Below the pieces are notes generated by a model, which was not told the DNA's origin, did not search any database, and was given only the letters and a program-made list of their open reading frames with translations. Of a stretch of DNA of 57,931 nt, positions 26,690 to 35,167 are shown piece after piece. Within the stretch, counting starts at the first letter, position 1; each line of letters begins with the position of its first letter. Origin of the DNA: Motiliproteus sp. (lineage in GTDB: Bacteria; Pseudomonadota; Gammaproteobacteria; Pseudomonadales; Balneatricaceae); NCBI GenBank assembly GCA_026196225.1, contig JAPHRD010000058.1, positions 1 to 57,931 on the forward strand, in the 5' to 3' direction. The position numbers were made by a program, and so were the translations under genes.

Positions 26690-28452
26690 GTTGTGTTTTC
26701 ACGATCAGATGTCATCTTTATTGCTGTCGGGTTTACTTCCCCTGCCAGAACAACAGCCTCAGCAAGTGTAGAGGTAAACTCCAGACGTCCAGCTATAGGC
26801 TGTAGCTGCGCTCTGGCAAGGGTCTTGAGGGGCTGAAATTGAAGGTCCGCAATAATAAGTTGAACGCCTTGCTCTAGCTTATCTTCGATAAAATTTGTCA
26901 GAGCTGATAGGCCACCCGCATCAATAATTGGTACAGCATCCATATATAAGATCAGACAGCTTTTACTGCTACATTCATCTTCCAGTGCATCAAAGGCTCT
27001 TTCAGCAGCGGCAAAGAAAAGGGGGCCATTTAGTTTATATACCCCCCATTTCTGGGGTAGAGCCACAGGGACATGCTTGCGGTTCTGCGTGATCTCATTG
27101 ACTTTGGTCATCAGGGCGATGTCTCTCATGAACAGCAGAGAAGCCAGTACCACGCCAACGGATATAGCAACGACCATATCGACAATAACAGTCAATGAGA
27201 AACAAGCTAGCAACACCAATATATCGCCTTGCGGAGCTCGCTTTAGCAGTTCAATGACTTTGTGAGCTTCACTCATATTCCAAGCCACCATAAGCAATAA
27301 GGCTGCCATCGTAGCCATTGGAATATATGAAAGAGCGGGGGTTAAAAGCAGCAGGCTCGCTAAAACGACTAAACCATGAATAATACTGGCGATTGGGCTT
27401 TTAGCTCCGGCTTTGAGGTTTGCAGTCGATCGAGCTAACGCGGCGGTTGCAGTAATGCCTCCAAACCAAGGAGTTATCAGGTTGCCTAGTCCTTGGCCGA
27501 GCAGCTCCCCGTTCGAGTGGTGTCGAGTTCTAGTCATGCCATCCAGCACAACAGCGCATAATAGAGACTCAATCGCACCTAACATTGCAATCGAAAATGC
27601 CGCGGGTAGTAGCGAAAGGATTCGCTCCATATTCCAGTCTATAGGAACACCATCTGGCCCTGGCTGGAGCCAAGGTAAGGTGAATTCCGGCAAAACTGGC
27701 GGAACACCTTGGCCGCTCGAACCATCATCAAGCATGTATGTGAATCTAGAGCCGATTGTATCGATATCGCCTCCATACGCATTGATGATTAAAGCAATAC
27801 CAACACCGACCAACACCGCAGGTAAGTGCCCTGGTACTGAAAGTTTTAGACGCGGCCATATGATAAGAACCAGTAGCGTTATCCCTCCTACCAATGCATC
27901 AGGAGCGCTAATAGAGGGAAGGCTGTTGGCCAGTAGCTCTATCTTGTCGATGTAAGAACTAGGCATCTCTTCAATGTGAAGCCCAAGGAAATCCTTGATT
28001 TGTAGTGTGGCGATGACAACAGCAATTCCTGAAGTAAACCCCAGTGTCACGGATTCAGGGATGTACTCGATTAACCGACCTAATCTTGCTTGAGCCATAC
28101 AGACGAGCATGACTCCAGCTAAAAGAGAGGCGATTAACAAGCCGCTTAAGCCGAACTCTTGGGCAACAGGATAAAGAATGACAACAAAGGCGGCCGTAGG
28201 TCCCGATACGCTATAACGTGACCCGCCAGTCAAGGGTATGAGGACTCCCGCAATTATGGCGGTATAGAGGCCATACTGTGGAGGAACGCCACTTGCAATA
28301 GCCAGCGCCATTGCAAGGGGTATAGCAATAATGCCTACCGTTATCCCTGCCAACGCATCCTGCTTGAAGTTCTTTCTACTGTAGCCCTTTGCAAAACACT
28401 CTAAAAGCGCACTGGATAGGAAGGCGTTGGATAGATATCTAGATTGACCCAC
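26680..28452 (-). CDS. dauA: SulP-family anion transporter, close to C4-dicarboxylate transporter DauA (YchM)
   Basis: 590 residues. The N-terminal membrane domain (about 30-430) contains the SulP signature [21 protein letters not shown] and [20 protein letters not shown]. Other long near-matches to E. coli DauA are [34 protein letters not shown] and [21 protein letters not shown]-terminal STAS domain follows (about 455-560: [38 protein letters not shown]). DauA imports succinate at acidic pH and some relatives carry bicarbonate or sulfate, so the substrate here is not certain. The gene faces an RHH regulator across a palindrome-rich promoter region. Confidence 0.88.
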   Translation of the reverse strand: MGQSRYLSNAFLSSALLECFAKGYSRKNFKQDALAGITVGIIAIPLAMALAIASGVPPQYGLYTAIIAGVLIPLTGGSRYSVSGPTAAFVVILYPVAQEFGLSGLLIASLLAGVMLVCMAQARLGRLIEYIPESVTLGFTSGIAVVIATLQIKDFLGLHIEEMPSSYIDKIELLANSLPSISAPDALVGGITLLVLIIWPRLKLSVPGHLPAVLVGVGIALIINAYGGDIDTIGSRFTYMLDDGSSGQGVPPVLPEFTLPWLQPGPDGVPIDWNMERILSLLPAAFSIAMLGAIESLLCAVVLDGMTRTRHHSNGELLGQGLGNLITPWFGGITATAALARSTANLKAGAKSPIASIIHGLVVLASLLLLTPALSYIPMATMAALLLMVAWNMSEAHKVIELLKRAPQGDILVLLACFSLTVIVDMVVAISVGVVLASLLFMRDIALMTKVNEITQNRKHVPVALPQKWGVYKLNGPLFFAAAERAFDALEDECSSKSCLILYMDAVPIIDAGGLSALTNFIEDKLEQGVQLIIADLQFQPLKTLARAQLQPIAGRLEFTSTLAEAVVLAGEVNPTAIKMTSDRENTTCA

Positions 28453-28468
28453 CAGACCCTCCTCTTAG

Positions 28469-28651
28469 ATAACATTAATTTAACATCCATATATATTTCT
28501 TTATAATCCAGTGTAATGTCAATGTTAATATGATTAACATATGCTTATGCATTACTTCATTTTAAGTCTGATTTTTGTGGTGGTTATGACGATGATCTCT
28601 CGATGAGGCAGGAATGACTTCTGTAGCAGCATATGTTAATCTGATTACTAT
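28469..28651. promoter_or_regulatory. Divergent promoter region with three TGTTAAT/ATTAACA operator-like sites
   Basis: Between dauA (-) and the RHH gene (+) lie ATGTTAAT-ATG-ATTAACAT (28522-28540, perfect 8-bp arms), ATGTTAAT-CTG-ATTACTAT (28633-28651, left arm identical, right arm degenerate) and TAACATTAATTTAACAT (28470-28486, two half-sites). The sites flank both starts. A shared palindromic operator next to a ribbon-helix-helix gene is the usual autoregulation layout, so repression of both genes by that protein is likely. Confidence 0.6.
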
Positions 28652-28677
28652 TCAGTGCATATTTTATAGGAACCAGC

Positions 28678-28866
28678 GTGGAACAACGCACCGCTAGATT
28701 GACGTTACTTATTGACCCTAAAAAGAAAGCAGTTTTTGAAAAACTGTGTGGTTCAGAGGATGTTACGCCATCACAGATGGTTCGAAAATTTATCCGTGAG
28801 TACATCGAAGGTCAGCTAGGACCGGACTGGCAAGATGAGGTCTTTAATCCTGATGAAAAAAAATAA
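28678..28866 (+). CDS. Ribbon-helix-helix (CopG/Arc-like) transcriptional regulator
   Basis: 62 residues, GTG start. The pattern ARLTLLIDPKKKAVFEKLC (strand plus helix A) then DVTPSQMVRKFIREYIEG (helix B) fits an RHH DNA-binding fold: a beta strand at residues 5-11 and two helices. Divergent from dauA, with three palindromic sites between. Probably a dimeric repressor of itself and the transporter operon. Confidence 0.75.
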   Translation: MEQRTARLTLLIDPKKKAVFEKLCGSEDVTPSQMVRKFIREYIEGQLGPDWQDEVFNPDEKK

Positions 28867-28905
28867 TGGTTTCCTAGCGCATGGCATAGCTACAAGGAAA
28901 AGCGG

Positions 28906-29172
28906 GTGAATTCTCTTCGGCTCGCCTTGCGCGCTCTTGTTATTCTTTTGGCCCTTGCGGGCTTAACTAGCCCTACATTTGCCGCACCTATCGACAATTG
29001 TGTATCCGTGCTTGTCGATCTGGACACTGAAGAGCAGGAAGATGATCAAGGCCCTGCTCAGCAAGCCAAACGCAAGAATACGCCTTGCCTCTTACTATCA
29101 AACAGTTATCAAAGCCTTGCACTAGCCTTTCCTTTCACTTCGTATCACTCTCAAGCGCCACCTGTACGTTAG
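28906..29172 (+). CDS. Small exported protein of unknown function
   Basis: 88 residues, GTG start with AAGGAAAAG upstream. A clear Sec signal peptide (LRLALRALVILLALAGLTSPTFA) leaves about 60 residues with an acidic stretch (DLDTEEQEDDQG) and two Cys (in NCVSV and TPCLLL) that may form a disulfide. I recognise no family. It lies 39 bp after the RHH gene and 123 bp before nhaB, all on the same strand. Confidence 0.55.
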   Translation: MNSLRLALRALVILLALAGLTSPTFAAPIDNCVSVLVDLDTEEQEDDQGPAQQAKRKNTPCLLLSNSYQSLALAFPFTSYHSQAPPVR

Positions 29173-29295
29173 CCCCCTTCGTTTCTTTACCTTGCCACAC
29201 ATTTTTATGAATCAGTGGCAAAAACTCCTCTGTCACTGCTCGCCTCTGGTTTGTCAGCTGAAGAGGAGGCATTGGCTTAGTTATGAGAAGTGATC

Positions 29296-30804
29296 ATGAA
29301 ATCCATGTCTTTACAGGATGCGTTCCTGCGTAATTTCTTGGGAAATACACCCCAATGGTACAAAATCGCCATTATCGGTTTCCTAGTGTTTAACCCCATG
29401 CTGCTAGCTACCTACGGCCCTGTGCCCACAGGTTGGCTATTAATATTCGAATTTATTTTCACCTTGGCGATGGCGCTTAAATGCTATCCCCTTCAACCGG
29501 GAGGCCTGCTTGCGATAGAGGCTGTTGTGATCGGGCTTACTCATCCTGAGCAGGTTTATCATGAAGTTTCAGCAAACCTGCCCGTAATTTTGCTACTGAT
29601 GTTTATGGTGGCGGGCATCTATTTCATGAAGGACATGCTGCTCTTCGTCTTTACCAAGTTGCTGCTCAATGTTCGTAATAAAATTCAAATATCGCTGCTG
29701 TTCTCTTTCATGGGTGCCTTCCTGTCGGCCTTTCTTGATGCCTTAACGGTAACAGCTGTGCTTATTAGCGCCTGTATTGGCTTCTATGCGGTTTATCATA
29801 AAGTCGCTTCAGGTTCTCATCACCATGATGAAGGCCATGACCACTCAAATGACGAGAAGGTTCAAGCCGATCACCGGCAAGAGCTGGAAGACTTTAGGGC
29901 TTTTCTAAGAAGCTTGTTGATGCATGGCGCAGTGGGTACGGCCTTGGGCGGCGTCTGCACACTGGTAGGAGAGCCTCAAAACCTGCTCATAGGGGAAAAA
30001 ATGGGGTGGCACTTTGTAGATTTTTTCATCAACGTTGCCCCAGTCTCTTTGCCCGTTTTCTTCATGGGGCTGTTAACCGTGATTGTGGTCGAGAAGAAGA
30101 AGCTGTTCGGCTATGGTTCGTTGATTCCTCAAAATGTATTCAACATATTGAAAGATTTTGACCGCGACCAAGAGACGAAGAGAACCAAGCGAGACACGTT
30201 GGCGCTGTATGTCCAGTTTGGCATGGCGCTGTTTTTAATTATTGCCTTAGCAATGCACTTGGCTGAAGTCGGTCTGATTGGCCTGTCAGTGATCGTTTTA
30301 GTCACCAGCTTCAATGGTATTGTTGAGGAGCATCAGATAGGCAAGGCCTTTGAAGAGGCAATGCCTTTTACAGCTCTTCTGGTTGTATTCTTTACGATCG
30401 TATCGGTAATCCATGATCAGCATCTGTTCAAGCCGATCATCGATTATGTTCTCACCATGGAAGAATCGGCACAGCCCGCGATGTTCTTTATCGCCAATGG
30501 GGTACTGTCTGCGATAAGTGACAACGTGTTCGTGGCCACTGTCTATATCAATGAAGTCGCTGAAGCTTATGCTGCAGGTTTGATTTCACGAGAGCATTTC
30601 GAGACGCTTGCCGTTGCCATTAATACCGGCACCAACCTCCCCAGCGTTGCTACCCCGAATGGCCAAGCGGCCTTCTTATTCTTACTTACTTCTGCTGTCG
30701 CCCCGTTGGTCAGGCTCTCCTATATGCGGATGGTAGTGATGGCTTTTCCCTATACCATAGTGCTCAGTATCGTTGGCTGGGCCGCTACCGTTTATCTGCT
30801 GTAA
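29296..30804 (+). CDS. nhaB: Na+/H+ antiporter NhaB
   Basis: 502 residues from the ATG at 29296 (in-frame GTG at 29290 and ATG at 29305 are alternatives). Inner-membrane antiporter for sodium extrusion. The opening [20 protein letters not shown] matches the NhaB N-terminus (E. coli RNFLGQSPDWYKLALI). Conserved blocks include [41 protein letters not shown] and [21 protein letters not shown] His/Asp-rich cytoplasmic loop ([13 protein letters not shown], about 175-190) is an insertion that could bind metal. It stands directly before the hemolysin/ligase cluster and could share regulation with it. Confidence 0.95.
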   Translation: MKSMSLQDAFLRNFLGNTPQWYKIAIIGFLVFNPMLLATYGPVPTGWLLIFEFIFTLAMALKCYPLQPGGLLAIEAVVIGLTHPEQVYHEVSANLPVILLLMFMVAGIYFMKDMLLFVFTKLLLNVRNKIQISLLFSFMGAFLSAFLDALTVTAVLISACIGFYAVYHKVASGSHHHDEGHDHSNDEKVQADHRQELEDFRAFLRSLLMHGAVGTALGGVCTLVGEPQNLLIGEKMGWHFVDFFINVAPVSLPVFFMGLLTVIVVEKKKLFGYGSLIPQNVFNILKDFDRDQETKRTKRDTLALYVQFGMALFLIIALAMHLAEVGLIGLSVIVLVTSFNGIVEEHQIGKAFEEAMPFTALLVVFFTIVSVIHDQHLFKPIIDYVLTMEESAQPAMFFIANGVLSAISDNVFVATVYINEVAEAYAAGLISREHFETLAVAINTGTNLPSVATPNGQAAFLFLLTSAVAPLVRLSYMRMVVMAFPYTIVLSIVGWAATVYLL

Positions 30805-30842
30805 GGGCTAACTACTGAAGCTTTGGTAAGCTTATTCAGGGT

Positions 30843-30859
30843 CATAAGATTGCGTTAAG
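30843..30859. promoter_or_regulatory. Candidate PmrA/QseB-type box in front of the hemolysin-ligase cluster
   Basis: CATAAG-N5-GTTAAG (30843-30848, 30854-30859) has the 11-bp direct-repeat layout of OmpR/PmrA-class boxes; another GGTAAG lies at 30825-30830. It is about 70 bp before the first gene of a cluster that encodes a response regulator of this class. Confidence 0.42.
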
Positions 30860-30888
30860 AGTGAGCACATAAACTCTGGGTTAATGAT

Positions 30889-30911
30889 GCAGGCACCCTC
30901 ACGGTGCCTGC
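30889..30911 (+). promoter_or_regulatory. Perfect hairpin in the leader of the hemolysin-ligase cluster
   Basis: GCAGGCACC (30889-30897), CTCAC loop, GGTGCCTGC (30903-30911): a perfect 9-bp G/C-rich stem ending 19 bp before the first ATG. There is no T run after it. It could be the nhaB transcript end, or a leader structure that limits access to the ribosome site at about 30918-30922. Confidence 0.55.
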
Positions 30912-30930
30912 AACTACCGGAGCTGAAGTA

Positions 30931-31590
30931 ATGTATGCACCCAAGCCGAAACCCAACTTTCAGTTCAGCTTTCTAGAAGTTCGCCAACCCCACAACCGCT
31001 CTGTCATTAAAGCGTTCATCAAGCAACGTTATCAAGAGGTCTATGGAGCCTCAATCGCTCCCTATAGTCGAGAGTTGCTCGCATTGGCAAACCCATCACG
31101 GCAAGTTCAAGCGGCTGTCGGTTATCAAGGGGCTGAACAAGGAACATTATTCTTAGAGCAATACCTAAACCAGCCCATAGAGGCTCTACTTTCTAAAACC
31201 TACCAAACCACAGTCAACCGCAATCAAATTGTTGAGGTTGGCAATCTCGCCTCTTTAAACAACGGCTGGACACGTCGACTCATCTTTTCCCTATCGAGCT
31301 ATTTCCTTAACTTGAATTACCGCTGGCTCGTCATGACAGCAACCCCACAGGTTATCAATAGTTTCTTCAAGCTTGGTTTGGGGATGGAGTTAACGGCTCT
31401 TGCCAGCGCAACGGAAGATCAACTCAGTAGCAATGATGACTGGGGAAGCTACTACGATGAGGAGCCGTTAGTGGTTTGTGGCTCAATCGCCAGAGGAGGT
31501 AAAAAGATTGAGCGGCTATCGTCACACCCCATAATGTCATTACCAAATTCTGATCAAGGAATTGACCTGTGTTTGGAGGGTGTTCTATGA
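30931..31590 (+). CDS. Thermostable hemolysin family protein (GNAT/autoinducer-synthase-like fold)
   Basis: 219 residues from the ATG at 30931, which has GGAG upstream. It resembles the T_hemolysin family (Vibrio delta-VPH type), which belongs to the acyltransferase (GNAT) superfamily near the LuxI-type autoinducer synthases. Visible features: VIKAFIKQRYQEVYGASIAPY, GTLFLEQYLNQPIEALLS, IVEVGNLASL (the place of the E-x-S-R strand in LuxI enzymes) and YRWLVMTATPQVINSFFKLGL. It has no signal peptide, and the hemolysin name comes from early cloning work, so an acyl-transfer role is more plausible than pore formation. The stop overlaps the ligase start (ATGA). Confidence 0.82.
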   Translation: MYAPKPKPNFQFSFLEVRQPHNRSVIKAFIKQRYQEVYGASIAPYSRELLALANPSRQVQAAVGYQGAEQGTLFLEQYLNQPIEALLSKTYQTTVNRNQIVEVGNLASLNNGWTRRLIFSLSSYFLNLNYRWLVMTATPQVINSFFKLGLGMELTALASATEDQLSSNDDWGSYYDEEPLVVCGSIARGGKKIERLSSHPIMSLPNSDQGIDLCLEGVL

Positions 31591-33098
31591 AAGTTCTGGA
31601 TCAAATTGCAGAACATGCTGAGCACCGAGGCAGTGAAATAGCCCTAGTCGGTACGCATTACCAATTGAGTTACCAGGAGTTACAGGAGCGTATCGAGCTA
31701 CTAAGTCGGCAACTTCTAAAAAGTGACTGTAAGCGGCTGGGCATAGCTTTAGATAATGAGCCCGATTGGCTGGTGTTTCAGTTAGCTGCATTTAAAGCGG
31801 GTATTTGTGTGGTACCGATACCCCCATTCTTCACCGCATCACAATGTCGGCATTTATTTGAGCGATCTGGTGTCGATACGATAGTTGGTCGCCTAAACCA
31901 GAAAGATATTGATGACCTGCATTTTTCACCTTTATCTGAAGTTCACCCTCATGCTTACCAACGGCACGTTGATAAGCAACCAGAGATACCGACCGACTGT
32001 ATTCTCATCACTTTCACATCAGGAACTACCGGACACCCTAAAGGGGTTTGCCTAAATGCTGACCTGATTGACCAGCGTTGTGAAGCCTTGCTCTCGCAAA
32101 TCGACCACTCGGAGATCAAGGTACACGCCAGCCTATTGCCCTTATCCGTTCTACTGGAAAATCTGGCTGGTTCTTTACTTGTTTTGATGGCAGGTAAAAC
32201 ATGTGTCATGAAGTCCATGGCTGAGCTTGGGTTTACTGGTGTTAATCAAGTTGATCCCATGCGACTTCTGGCATTTTTGCAAAATGCGCAGCCAGAAAGT
32301 CTGATCCTCGTTCCTGAACTACTGCAGCTCATTCTTCAATTTATCCGCACTGGCGCTTACGAACATCAATTGAAATTTGCTGCGGTAGGCGGGGCTCGTC
32401 TATCTGAAAATATTATGCAACTGGCCCAAGCGTTTGAGGTGCCAGTGTATCAGGGGTATGGCTTATCAGAGTGCGGTTCTGTCGTATCGCTGAATACAAC
32501 AACCCATAACCGTATTGGGTCGGCAGGAAGACCTTTGCCTGGAAGTTCACTTCATATAGCACAGGACGGCGAGGTCTTTGTTGAAGGGCCTTGTATGCTC
32601 GGCTACTTGGGCGAAGCTATTGCACTGTCAGAAATGGTGGCCACGGGCGACTTGGGGTTTATTGATCAGGACGGGTTTCTTTATATCCAAGGTCGGAAGA
32701 AAAACCTAATCATAAATAGTTTTGGTCGCAACCTCTCACCTGAATGGATTGAAGCGGAGTTGAACTCAAGCCCGTTGATCTCGCAATCCTGTCTGTACGG
32801 CGATGCAAAACCCTATAACGTTGCTCTGGTAACCCCTAGCCCTGAGCACACGCTAGATGACATTAATCTATGGCTAGCTGATCTCAACTCCCTGTTGCCA
32901 GGCTACGCCCAGATCAGATTGTGTATTGCAACGAGGGAGCCTTTTTCAATTCAGAATAATCAACTGACCGCTAATGGTCGTCTTAAGCGTGATGTTATCT
33001 ACGGAGACTATAACGATGAACTCGAGCGTTGCTATGAGCACTTTGAATGTAGATTTCTACCAACGGCTGCTGGAGCAAACGTCCAAAGCGCGTTATGA
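31587..33098 (+). CDS. AMP-dependent acyl-CoA synthetase/ligase
   Basis: 503 residues. ANL-superfamily adenylating enzyme. Core motifs: P-loop ITFTSGTTGHPKGVCL (about 142-155), A5 YQGYGLSECGSVVSLN, A7 TGDLGFIDQDGFLYIQGR with KKNLIINSFGRNLSPEWIE, and a terminal LTANGRLKRD carrying the candidate catalytic Lys. It activates a carboxylate, probably a fatty acid, as acyl-AMP; whether the acceptor is CoA or another cluster protein is unknown, since no carrier protein is encoded nearby. The preferred start at 31587 overlaps the previous stop. Its 3' end overlaps the next gene by about 80 bp. Confidence 0.88.
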   Translation: MKVLDQIAEHAEHRGSEIALVGTHYQLSYQELQERIELLSRQLLKSDCKRLGIALDNEPDWLVFQLAAFKAGICVVPIPPFFTASQCRHLFERSGVDTIVGRLNQKDIDDLHFSPLSEVHPHAYQRHVDKQPEIPTDCILITFTSGTTGHPKGVCLNADLIDQRCEALLSQIDHSEIKVHASLLPLSVLLENLAGSLLVLMAGKTCVMKSMAELGFTGVNQVDPMRLLAFLQNAQPESLILVPELLQLILQFIRTGAYEHQLKFAAVGGARLSENIMQLAQAFEVPVYQGYGLSECGSVVSLNTTTHNRIGSAGRPLPGSSLHIAQDGEVFVEGPCMLGYLGEAIALSEMVATGDLGFIDQDGFLYIQGRKKNLIINSFGRNLSPEWIEAELNSSPLISQSCLYGDAKPYNVALVTPSPEHTLDDINLWLADLNSLLPGYAQIRLCIATREPFSIQNNQLTANGRLKRDVIYGDYNDELERCYEHFECRFLPTAAGANVQSAL

Positions 33099-33693
33099 CC
33101 TTATGGCCTTGCCTGTCGTGCAGCAAACACTGACAGGCGATGTGACACTGGCTCGTTACCGAGCCTTTTTGACTCAGGCCTACCACCACGTTCGCCATAC
33201 CGTGTCTTTGATGATGGCATGTGGCAGCCGACTGAGTGCAGAGCAGCATTGGATACAGCCATTATTGATTGAATATATCAATGAAGAGGCCGGGCATGAG
33301 CAGTGGATTTTAAATGACCTAGCAGCGATCGGAGCAGACCCTGTCGAAGTGATATCACAAGGGCCTTCTTTTGCAACAGAGTTGATGGTCGCCTATGCCT
33401 ACGACAGCATCCATAGAGGAAACCCGATCAGCCTATTCGGGATGGTGCATGTACTTGAAGGAACCAGCACCGCGTTAGCTTGCAGTGCCGCTGAAAAAAC
33501 CCAGAGCGCCTTAAGCCTCCCTGACGAAGCCTTTTCCTACCTGAAATCGCATGGCGCTTTGGATCAAGAACATGTCCAGTTCTTTGCTGACTTGGTCAAC
33601 CGGTTAGATACCGATGATGATCGCCAGGCCGTGATACATAGCGCAAACCATCACTACAAACTCTACGGCAATATCCTTAACAGCCTGCCCTAA
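33016..33693 (+). CDS. Heme-oxygenase-like diiron oxidase (TenA/PqqC/UndA-like fold)
   Basis: 225 residues from the ATG at 33016, with GGAG ten bases upstream; an ATG at 33034 is possible. All-helical. Candidate iron ligands follow the order of HO-like diiron oxidases such as UndA, SznF and BesC: E91-x-x-H94 in INEEAGHEQW, E148 in HVLEGTSTAL, D183-x-x-H186 in ALDQEHVQFF. The family uses oxygen to oxidise or cleave fatty acids, amino acids or guanidines; UndA turns lauric acid into 1-undecene. Substrate here is unknown, but an acyl ligase on one side and an SDR on the other suggest an acyl chain. The gene begins inside the ligase gene. Confidence 0.82.
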   Translation: MNSSVAMSTLNVDFYQRLLEQTSKARYDLMALPVVQQTLTGDVTLARYRAFLTQAYHHVRHTVSLMMACGSRLSAEQHWIQPLLIEYINEEAGHEQWILNDLAAIGADPVEVISQGPSFATELMVAYAYDSIHRGNPISLFGMVHVLEGTSTALACSAAEKTQSALSLPDEAFSYLKSHGALDQEHVQFFADLVNRLDTDDDRQAVIHSANHHYKLYGNILNSLP

Positions 33694-33706
33694 GCACGGA
33701 GAAGTT

Positions 33707-34534
33707 ATGAATCTTTCAGATATGCATATAGTCCTAACAGGAGCATGCGGCGGAATCGGTCAACAAAGCGCTAAGGCACTGGCTGAGGCCGGTGCTCGTA
33801 TAATAGCGGTCGGACGCGATCAAAGCCGGTTAAGAAGGCTCATAGATAAATTGCCGCGTTATCTATCCGACCATGCTGAGCACGATTATCTAGTAGCCGA
33901 TATTAATGACGATAAGCAGCGCATACGCTTGGTTCAGCAGCTTAAAAATCGAAAATGCCCACCTAATACATTAATAAACATGGCGGGTGTCAATCAGTTT
34001 CAACTGTTTGAACGCCTGCAAGAGTATGAAGTTGATCAGGTTATAAATACCAACATTTGTTCGGTTCTGCATTTAACCCGGCTGATGATACCGCTGCTCA
34101 AGCAGCAACCAGCGGCTCGAATCCTCAACGTCGGCTCAACTTTTGGCAGTATCGGTTATCCGGGCTATGTCAGTTATTGCACCAGCAAATTTGCCTTGCG
34201 TGGATTTAGTGAAGCCTTAGGCCGTGAGTTAGCTGACAGTTCTATTCGAGTTCAATATTTTGCCCCGCGTGCGACTTCAACGGCACTTAACAGCGGTGAA
34301 GCAAACGCTCTTAATCTGGAGCTTAAAAATTCAGTTGATGAGCCATACAAAGTTGCCAAAGCGTTGGTTTCTTTTCTCAACACTAAAGAGAACAACCGTT
34401 ACCTAGGCTGGCCAGAGCGACTGTTTATTCGCATCAACGCACTGTTTCCTTCTCTTGTTGGGCTGTCGATCGTAAAGCAGCTTGGCACCGTCAAGGCGCA
34501 TGCTCCCAATGAAATATGTAAGGAGGTATCCTAA
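33707..34534 (+). CDS. Short-chain dehydrogenase/reductase
   Basis: 275 residues. Cofactor motif LTGACGGIGQQSA (TGxxxGIG, residues 10-17), NMAGVNQF (NxAG), catalytic Ser upstream in NVGSTFGSIGYPG, and Y157-x-x-x-K161 in SYCTSKFALRGFSEAL. Typical of NAD(P)H-dependent keto- or aldehyde reductases. A C-terminal extension (about 240-275, RLFIRINALFPSLVGLSIV) is hydrophobic and may be membrane-associated. It follows the oxidase after 13 bp and its stop overlaps the TPR gene start by 1 bp. Confidence 0.88.
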   Translation: MNLSDMHIVLTGACGGIGQQSAKALAEAGARIIAVGRDQSRLRRLIDKLPRYLSDHAEHDYLVADINDDKQRIRLVQQLKNRKCPPNTLINMAGVNQFQLFERLQEYEVDQVINTNICSVLHLTRLMIPLLKQQPAARILNVGSTFGSIGYPGYVSYCTSKFALRGFSEALGRELADSSIRVQYFAPRATSTALNSGEANALNLELKNSVDEPYKVAKALVSFLNTKENNRYLGWPERLFIRINALFPSLVGLSIVKQLGTVKAHAPNEICKEVS

Positions 34535-35157
34535 TGAAACGTTTACTCATGACTATTGCATTAACTGTTATTGCGACCACCACCTATGCCGAGACGGCTA
34601 TGGAGTATCGGCAATCGATCCAGTCGCGCTGGTCTGAAATCAAGTACAGTACGACAGAAGATCAACAAGAGAAGGCTTACGAAGAGCTAGCCGGGTATGC
34701 CAGCACCGCCGTCTCACGCTACCCTCAATCAGCAGAACTGTTGATCTGGAAAGGAATTGTATTAAGCACCTATGCAGGAGCCAAGGGCGGCTTAGGGGCT
34801 CTGTCTTTGGTAAATGATGCCAAAGATAGTCTTGAACTAGCCCTAGAGCTGAACCCCAGAGCATTGGGCGGATCCGCTTATACCAGTCTTGGTGCGTTGT
34901 ACTACCAGGTTCCAGGTTGGCCATTAAGCTTTGGTGATGACGCTATGGCTGAAGAACTATTGACTAAAGCTCTAGAAATCAACCCCAGCAGTATTGACGG
35001 CAATTTTTTCTATGGTGACTTTTTGCTTAACCAAGAACAGTATGGATTGGCAAAGAAGGTACTTCAACATGCACTAGAGGCGCCTGCTCGCCCCGATAGA
35101 GAGGTCGCTGATCAAGGTCGGCGTGCTGAAATCCAAGCTTTGTTAAGAAAACTTTGA
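34534..35157 (+). CDS. Periplasmic TPR-repeat protein
   Basis: 207 residues. Signal peptide (LLMTIALTVIATTTYA), then helices with TPR spacing (YPQSAELLIWKGIVLSTYAGA, LELALELNPRALGGSAYTSLG, LLTKALEINPSSIDGNFFYGD, LAKKVLQHALEAPARPD). It is likely a periplasmic scaffold or sensor partner. Its place between the enzymes and the two-component genes suggests it helps present the signal to the kinase. No enzymatic motif seen. Confidence 0.8.
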   Translation: MKRLLMTIALTVIATTTYAETAMEYRQSIQSRWSEIKYSTTEDQQEKAYEELAGYASTAVSRYPQSAELLIWKGIVLSTYAGAKGGLGALSLVNDAKDSLELALELNPRALGGSAYTSLGALYYQVPGWPLSFGDDAMAEELLTKALEINPSSIDGNFFYGDFLLNQEQYGLAKKVLQHALEAPARPDREVADQGRRAEIQALLRKL

Positions 35158-35167
35158 TGAACTCACG

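Noticed and set aside
30931-31590. Reading the thermostable hemolysin as a secreted toxin
   Set aside because: No signal peptide or membrane-insertion segments; context and fold family point to an intracellular acyltransferase-like role.
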